Origin: Isoetes taiwanensis
Taxonomy: Eukaryota > Streptophyta > Lycopodiopsida > Isoetales > Isoetaceae
DNA: 64,000 bases
Direction of reading: 5' to 3'
Assembly (NCBI GenBank): GCA_021234155.1
Contig: JAJEKV010000014.1
Span: 14,184,494 to 14,248,493 of the forward strand
How positions within the stretch are numbered: position 1 is the first letter of the stretch; each line of letters begins with the position of its first letter. The notes beneath the pieces were generated by a model, which was not told where the DNA came from, did not search any database, and was given only the letters and a program-made list of their open reading frames with translations. Below, one piece after another: positions 57,124 to 64,000 of the stretch. The translations under genes were made by a program, and so were the position numbers.

Positions 57124-59505
57124 GTTGTATCTTCTGACTGTGGGAACTTCAGAATAAGCTTATCCTCTAATATGCTACCATACCTATGAAGTGATTTAAG
57201 TTATTGAAGATGGGATGCAATTTTGTCTGCTAAGCATCCTCCAATTTTGTACTTGGTTCAATTTTGTATACGGGTTACTGAAATCAATATATATATATAC
57301 AAGTTTTTGTACTATGAATGGGTTCATGACTAGAGTTTATGAAGACATGGAAATAAAATCTAGGCTTAAACGCATTGGAATACACTAAAAGAGTCGAATT
57401 CAGTGGAATCCTCATACAATGATTGAAGATCTAAGCGGATTAAGAAATCCTAAAGGATCTAGACAAATCTTCATAGAACCTTAGAGAGTCTAAGGAAATA
57501 TTAAGATCCCCTTATAATTATCATTCTTTCAAATTCCATAAAGATTCCAACATTATCTAGAAACATTTGCATTATTCTACATAACCTTGGATTTGTTTTT
57601 GAGGCCACAGGCATTTCGACACATGTTGTATTGCAAAATAACATTCTCACCGAGAAAATGTTACCGGGAAGTGGCAATTTCTATACAAAAGATTGTCTAC
57701 GCAAAGGGTGGGTTGTTCTTTTTTTCACAACAAAAACGTGTTTTCGTTGCGTAACGGTTGGCATGAAACAATATAAATGTTTTAATTCTTCACAATGATC
57801 ATATTTTTTGTTGTTTCTACTCACTTAGAAACACTGCCAAGCATTGTCGATCATTCTTTGATGAGATGTCTCAAAATCATCCAAAGCCAGCAAACCTTCA
57901 CCATGCCGGAGAGTACTTCCTAAAGTGCTGGCTGGGTGAGGGATTCTCGACTCGCGAGTTGTTGACTCTGAACACAAAAAGCCACGTCCCTAAAATTGCA
58001 TTTGAAATGCCATTCAAGGCTTAACATTTATCCTCGACAACTTACTCCTAAAATAATTTGTAGCTCATCCATCTTGTAATGTTTTGGTTAGGTGTAACAA
58101 TCCATAACAAACAATACCTTTCTCCATACTGAAGAAATATCTTTCTACACACTCTAAGATTTGCCATATACACAATGCATGTGTTTTAAAGTGGAAAACT
58201 GCCTTCATTTGACAATGCTCCTTTCACGTTGATATACTTAAGGGAATACCAAACAACAATCTACACGACTGAGACAAAGCTATTGCATTGAACCTGCCAT
58301 CCATTGTGGATTGTATCCAATGCACTTATCCAGACATAGGTTCGCACATGCACATACTACAAACTAGAGAGACTCTGCACGCAAGGGGTTTATTGATATT
58401 GTGAAGGGAAGATGGTCTGTTAGCAAAAATAATTTCACCATGATAAAGTTCTCTGTGAAGAGTTTTGAAAGAAAGTTGATAGCTAAAGTTAACTTGGCGG
58501 CCAAAGTGTCCACCCACCAAACTTCCTCTCATCTTGTTATTCAATTCCTAAAGGCTTTATAAAACATGGATCTAGCATTGTTTTGCTTCCTTTGAACGCA
58601 AAAACTTTTGAAATCAATTTGTCTCGTGCGTTTAGATAGTTGCTTAAATTTGTCATTTTCAAGTCTTTTGCCTTGGTCCCATCTTATGTTGAATTTGCCT
58701 CATGAATTTTAGTGTGTTGCATCTTCCAGTTCATACAAAAGCAAAATGTACAAAAAATTGGCAATACACTATCATAATTGACAATTTGAATGACAATTTT
58801 CGTTGCAATGTGATGTTTTCTTAACCTTTCCGGCGTCATAAATCTATATTTTCACCTATAAAAAACTTGTTGATCAACAAGCAACAAAGCCACAACTATC
58901 ACATATCGACTAGACTATTACTTCTTTTGAAAGGAGTAACAAACCTACAAAATTACTCGTGACCTTTCTCCCCACAACCTTCATGTATTCCCAAACCATT
59001 TGACTACCACCACAGAGAGTCTATACTCCTTACACAAAGTAGTAAAAAAAATTATTAAGTCAAGGCTAAACTACGACCGCAAAGAATAAAAGCTCCTATG
59101 ATCAAGTGAGTAGAGGTTAGTCTCTAATAAAGGGTATAATTGAAGACCACCTTGCCGTAAGTTGCATCCAGGTTTATTAACACTATTCAAGTTCCGCGCT
59201 CACAAATTTCCTGACCTTTGCAACTGCAATCAACATGTTATTAACATTTCCAAATTCCCTTCTTACCTTTATTTACATTAAAAATGGATAACGAAAAGGA
59301 CATTTTGGCTTCACAGCTTAACACCTTCTCCAACTTCTCCAACTGCAGTACCAACTAATAACATATTAACTGCAACCTTCAGATGCACAGACCCAACTCA
59401 TTCTGGGGGAATAAGGGCTAGCAAACCAATACAAAGGCAATCATTTGAAGTTGTGAGATGCTTCATCAGATATGCAAGGAAAGCATAAACAAAAAAAAAG
59501 TAAGT
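57124..59505. other. Intergenic with dispersed-repeat boundary
   Basis: No gene is recognised. At 57285-57313 lies ATATATACAAGTTTTTGTAC, also found at 62848-62867, and 57340-57560 carries TCTAAG/GATC-rich sequence resembling 63100-63420 in inverted orientation. Confidence 0.5.
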
Positions 59506-59509
59506 AATG

Positions 59510-59640
59510 ATTACATAGGAAGAGAAATGCCAAGGACACCTTATTGATAATTTTCACCCCTCCAAAAATGATAAAACACAAAACAACGGTGGTAATTACA
59601 CCATACAGCTGGAAATCATGCAAGTTTGGACTTTTAGCAA
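59510..59640 (-). pseudogene. Isolated exon of a cation-chloride cotransporter (CCC)
   Basis: The minus strand reads SPNLHDFQLYGVITTVVLCF, then IIFGGVKIINKVSLAFLF. This matches the transmembrane segment of plant CCC/NKCC-type transporters that follows the extracellular loop (consensus from memory: LHDLQVYGIIVTI..CFIVFGGVKMINRVAPAF). CCCs co-transport Na/K with Cl across membranes. The expected flanking exons (GALYVLGAVETF upstream, FFPAVTGIMAGSNRSA downstream) were not found nearby; only a possible VETI start at about 59683 is visible. The usual APAF is SLAF here. It is therefore probably a captured or relict exon, though a long-intron gene cannot be excluded. Confidence 0.65.
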
Positions 59641-61540
59641 TTTTAGTCCTGACCTTGGTGGAGATGCCATCGTTGCAAGCGTAATAGTTTCTACACTACC
59701 ACAACCATAAGCTTGAGTATCAATTGTTATCCTTTGTGTAGATACCACCTCCCAATTAAGCAAACAGGGCTACAAATGATGCCTCAAAACCATGAGACTT
59801 ACTTTCCAACCCAGATTCATCTGGAAAAGTTGACCACCACAAATAGTATGTTCCAAGAATTACCATGCCATTTTGGAAATACTGCCAAACTGTGTGCAGA
59901 AACATCCCTCTGCAACATCACAAATGCCATGTCATATATATTAATGACACAACAAAGGAATGCAGAATCACAATTATCCATGGGAAAAAATAACAACAGT
60001 TAACATGCCACATATCACACATTCAACTTTCAAGAGTCTATTACTTATTGAAGTCTAAAAAATAAGATAAAAAAAATGCCTCTGTCATTTCTGGAGGTCC
60101 TTCGTTGTTTGCGAGAACCCATTGTGCAAGATAAGTTCCAAATAACATGCTAATCACACATGTTGCAAATATAAAAACTATAATTGGTGAAGCTAGTAAT
60201 CCAATGTAAAGTAGATAAGCTGAACAAATACAATGCATGGAACAAACATTTCATATCTACAACTTATTCGGTATGCACAAATTGCCTTTTCCAGATTTTA
60301 TCTCCTCGTTTGTTCCATATCTTTGGTAATAGAAGTCTGTCATCTTGTGTTCCAATAGGCTTGACAACCTATGTAGAATAAGTAGAGAAAATGAATAAGC
60401 AACTAGGACCTAACAAAGGAAGACTAGTTGTTGAAACTACATAATTCAAGAAGAATCGAACTGAAGTGTTTAGCTCAAGGAAAAAGACTAACTAAAATGT
60501 TCATGTAACAATTTGCAATATTCAAACAACCCAAAGAAAAGCGCGGATACAAGGGACACATGAATTGCTTGAGCACCCTGTAATACGAAGAATGAGACTA
60601 TCAGTATCAATAACAATAACAATGGCATACCATTTCTTTACTGCAAGCAAAATGTTTATAAAACCACCAAAGACAAGAATCCGATTGTAACCTCTATGAT
60701 ATGTAGGCTCATAGAGCTTGGAACTTACTAGTCCAGCAAAGCGTCCAACTGGCCCAGTTTCTTTCAAGGCTGAAGTTATTGTTGAAAGCATGCTTTTGGA
60801 CATACATCCCACATTGCTGCTGTGTTTTAATGACGTTCAGCTGCACATAATCAAACAATAATTCTGGATCATGCATTGTATGGTTCGAAATAGAGACAAA
60901 GCTGTATATTGAATAGGCCCCATTCTTCGGCATTGTGCAAGTTGCAAAGAAGTGGCACACTGCAAATGCCCCAATAAGCAAGTGCTTTGGCGCTGCGATA
61001 GAAAATGTAATTAGGTTGCAACATATATAATCCACGAAAAACATTTAGAAGTAATGTAGGCATATAATTACATGAAAGTTCACTTAAATTACCATCGAAA
61101 TTGTAGTCCTCTAAATGCACCAAAAACAAACAGAAGCATGGCTGTGGTAGTATGTTCTAGAAATACTTTCTACCTCTTTGAGGGACCATTTTATGTAAAA
61201 TATGGTTTTAGCATGTGGCTATCTATGATCCAAACAAACTATGGCCATAATCCCAAAAGAGAGTATCTCAAAATGGAAAATAGAAGTTTAAAGAGAACAT
61301 AAAAGCTACACGCACTAGAAATCTGGGTTTCTCTGAGGCCTGGTTTGTTCCCTTATGTTACGCTCCAAATGGAATGAACCTGTGATTCGCACGATTCGTG
61401 GCTGCATTTTTTGGGCTTGAACTGCTCTAGTGTTGCCGAAAGTGTAAGCGATACTAAACCCTGAAAAAACAAAGCATATATTCAGAAACACCAGACAAAG
61501 TTACATCATCTAAGGCAGCCATGTATACCAAATCTGAAAG
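59641..61540. other. Region with exon-like pieces on the minus strand
   Basis: A minus-strand piece at about 60825-60733 (SKSMLSTITSALKETGPVGR, then FAGL) lies between CACAG and a GTAAGT donor and looks like an exon. A hydrophobic stretch at 60238-60041 (GLLASPIIVFIFATCVISML) looks like a membrane segment. Neither could be assigned; they might be other parts of the transporter gene or unrelated. Confidence 0.35.
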
Positions 61541-61860
61541 GATTAAACATGCCTGGCTGATCCTTGGTATCATGTCTGTGCAGGATATTGTGCCATGGAC
61601 ACCATAATCTCTGTCTATCCTCGTGGAAAAGAAGATGCCTGCCTGGTCTTTGGTATCATGCCCGTATGGGGATATTATGCCATAGAAGACCATAATCTTT
61701 GGCTATACAAATCCAAAAGATAGCAAGAGCACTCCAAGCCTCTTCATCAAATGAAAGAAGAAGCAAAGGCAGACAAAGTTACATCATTTGAAGCAGACAT
61801 CATTATCAATAGTAGCGTTCTTGCCACAACACCATAATCTCCGTCTATCTCCACCGAAAA
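61495..61860. repeat. Imperfect tandem repeat array
   Basis: Segments recur with variation: AGACAAAGTTACATCAT at 61495 and 61777; TTGGTATCATG at about 61564 and 61650; and ACCATAATCT followed by CTGTCTATC-like sequence at about 61599, 61690 and 61830. This gives two to three units of about 90-280 bp. Confidence 0.7.
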
Positions 61861-62720
61861 GAAAAACTAACGTGAATGTATTCACTGGGTTAACTAGATA
61901 AACAGGTTCACGTTCCAATCCATCGGCAAGCCAAACGTTACAATAACACTGAATGCAAAGTTCACAATGCCAGTTCGATTGCCAATAAGTCGGTGAAGAA
62001 GATCATGAACGAAATGAAGCCCAGTACAGAAAATGCAATGAAATCCAGAGTCGAGAGCCGGATGATCGAGAAAATCTAGCCCAAGGCCAAGCAAAGAGTA
62101 AACGCCCTGGTAGGACTCGGATTCTATGTCACGAACCTGCATCAGCGACTTGTCAAATTAGCCTTTAGAACATAGAAGGAAGAATGCATCAAGGCATAAG
62201 AAAGAAAGAATGCATCTGAAAATATACTAGCACTGATCCTTGCCTTTCTGACCGGATTCATGCATTTTTTCATAGCCCATTGCCGGAAATCAGACCAACG
62301 CAAAAGCTTCAAGGCGAAGAATGGAATGAGACCTTGGCCAACAAGCCGTCTGTGGCGCCAACAACCCGACTCAGCATATTGGGTACCATAGAAGGGAAAA
62401 AAATTGTAAGATTTTTTGAACCCTAGGCCATGGATCAAAAGAAATGGAGGAATGGAAGGGCGAACAGATCCGAGAAGATGAGTCCGAGGAACGGAGCCGC
62501 ACTTCCATAGCTCAAATGAGGCAAAAATTGAAAGATTTAATTAATTAACATTCCCTTTTAATTAATTTAAAACCCAAACATGCAGATATTAATTGTTGGC
62601 GTCTAAAGAAATTGAAAATCTTTGCCTCTTGTGCCACCTCATCAGTTGGCATTAATTATTACATATTAATATGGGCGATTAAATCTAAGCCATTGATCTA
62701 GCACATTCTAGGGCCGAGAT
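61861..62720. other. No gene assigned
   Basis: Two minus-strand open stretches (62438-62142 and 62142-61894) adjoin and include PFYGTQYAESGCWRHRRLVG and HFVHDLLHRLIGNRTGIVNF. They may be exons of one unidentified minus-strand gene starting near 62438, but no family or confident splice sites were found. Confidence 0.35.
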
Positions 62721-62723
62721 CAA

Positions 62724-62802
62724 AAGCCCCAAATAAAGGGGGCATTTGAGGTGGCTTATTTGGGGGCTTAACGTGGGCCGTCCAGATCTGAAATGGACGG
62801 CC
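62724..62802. repeat. Two adjacent stem-loops
   Basis: Stem 1: AAGCCCCAAATAA (62724-62736) with TTATTTGGGGGCTT (62756-62769), one bulge. Stem 2: GGCCGTCCA (62776-62784) with TGGACGGCC (62794-62802), perfect, 9-bp loop. They may be the end of a MITE or Helitron-like element, or a remnant. Confidence 0.8.
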
Positions 62803-63094
62803 AGGATCAAAATGTCTACACACATCTACACACAAATATAATTGTATATATACAAGTTTTTGTACTATCAGTGGGATAAAATAAAATGGGATGAAACGAA
62901 AATGTATAGCTAGTTTGAATCATACATGTACCCATCTTTCTAAGATAAGATTACACTACAGCAATGAAAATCAAGTAAGAAGTTAAAATCCACACACGAG
63001 CTAATAATTTTGCATTTAGCAAGAATGTTAGAAATTAAAGATTGTATCCTATTGGCTACAGAGAAATAAAAAAAATCAAGCTAAATTATATTCT

Positions 63095-63420
63095 CAAAGC
63101 TTTTAAAAATATTCATTCAAATTCCCTTAGATTCCCAAAGATTCTCTTGAGATTGCTCTAGATTCTCTAAGATCCTATGAAGATTCCCTTAGATTTTACA
63201 TGATTCTTTTAGATTCTCAAAGATTTTATGAAGATTCCTTGGATTCCCTTAAATTCTCAAAGATTCTCTCGTGGTTCCCATGGATTCCCTAAGATCCTCT
63301 AGATTCCTCAACATTCTCAGGTATTATTTATTTAATGTTATCCTTACTCTGACTAGTTTCTCTAGATTCTCCAAGATTTCTTAACGTTCCACCACAAATT
63401 ATTGCAAGATTAATTGAGAT
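63095..63420. repeat. Degenerate AGATTCTC/TTAGATTC minisatellite
   Basis: A 10-13 bp motif of the form AGATTCYCWWAG recurs more than a dozen times with many variants (AGATTCCCTT, AGATTCTCTA, AGATTCTCAA). The remainder of the window to 64000 has no gene that I can support. Confidence 0.75.
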
Positions 63421-64000
63421 TCTATCAAAATTCCTTGAGATTTTCCAATTTCCCTATGCAAATGATGTGGAGTTTGTATTAATTTAGAATATTGACTTCA
63501 AGTTCGATGTTGAGACTCCATAATAACTTCATAACATCTAGACATCCCTCATTCCCTCTAGGGTTCTCAAAAATTCCCTAGAGGCGTAAATGTGTTGCAT
63601 GTTACGTTAAGTTCTAGAAGTATAATCAAGCTTAAATGGGTGGGATGAACTGAAAGAGTTGAGGTAAAGTGAAGACATCAAAGTCAAAGTCAACATTTAA
63701 TTTGTAGAAGGTAAAGCTTATGACAATTCTATGGTTCTATAAGGAACCATAGAACTATAGAGTAAGGACATTGCAAATGTATTTTGTCACTTCAACCTAG
63801 CAACAAATACTGGCATCAAACAAACTAAAACGAAAATGAATGCCAGAACCAATAACCAAAACATAGAAGACTATCAACTCAAATTGACCCTCATACAACC
63901 AACAAATGAGCACATCTAAAGTAGTTATCAAAATGCATAGGCTAGACCTGCAAGTGAGCAGCCCAATGGCAAAGTGGCTTCATGGAGCAACAATAACATT

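Noticed and set aside
1-64000. CRISPR arrays, bacterial operons, rRNA or tRNA genes
   Set aside because: None seen. Repeats are irregular minisatellites, and the spliced genes with plant families rule out a prokaryotic window.

Overview
This window is nuclear DNA of a land plant. The evidence is an mTERF protein of the plastid BSM/RUG2 type, a DEAH13/DHX37-type nucleolar helicase, ARGONAUTE exons, a plant-type cation-chloride cotransporter exon, genes with short GT-AG introns, and a TRIM retrotransposon whose primer-binding site fits plant initiator-Met tRNA. A MurF-like (peptidoglycan ligase) remnant points to a lineage that keeps plastid peptidoglycan genes (moss, lycophyte, fern or gymnosperm) rather than an angiosperm. 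The species cannot be named from the sequence.

Layout. Positions 1-22079 and about 22168-44556 are two direct copies of one ~22 kb locus. In order the unit holds: the 3' half of a DEAH13-like helicase gene (+); a minisatellite; a decayed Helitron-like Rep/Pif1-helicase element (+); a multi-exon tyrosine-recombinase gene of the Crypton/DUF3504 type (-), convergent with the Helitron; a palindrome-rich spacer; an mTERF gene (-); ARGONAUTE exons (+); exons of an unidentified gene (+) whose intron holds a LINE (-) and a 334-bp TRIM (-). In copy 2 the mTERF gene is an intact 554-codon reading frame and the recombinase exons are readable. In copy 1 everything after about 7.0 kb is riddled with indels.

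The copy 1/copy 2 junction (22080-22120) carries an 11-base match to the end of a nanopore ligation adapter, followed by a weak match to its reverse strand. Many copy differences fall on CAG/CTG triplets that became CG-containing strings. I therefore think the duplication is probably an unmerged contig overlap, with copy 1 from 7 to 22 kb being a nearly raw read of CHG-methylated DNA, and not a biological tandem duplication. This should be settled before gene counts are taken from the window.

The single-copy part (44.6-64 kb) is gene-poor. It has a MurF-like fragment with an in-frame stop (50.05-50.47 kb), an unrecognised protein-coding stretch (51.7-53.1 kb), a small two-exon secreted-protein gene (-, 54.25-54.67 kb), a well-defined multi-exon RING-like gene (+, 55.97-57.12 kb), one isolated exon of a cation-chloride cotransporter (-, 59.5-59.6 kb), and several repeat and hairpin structures.

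The most interesting biology is the intron-containing Crypton-like tyrosine recombinase. It lies tail to tail with a HUH-Rep/Pif1 Helitron-like gene, and 29-bp inverted repeats sit just upstream of it. Whether these form one element or two nested ones is the key open question.
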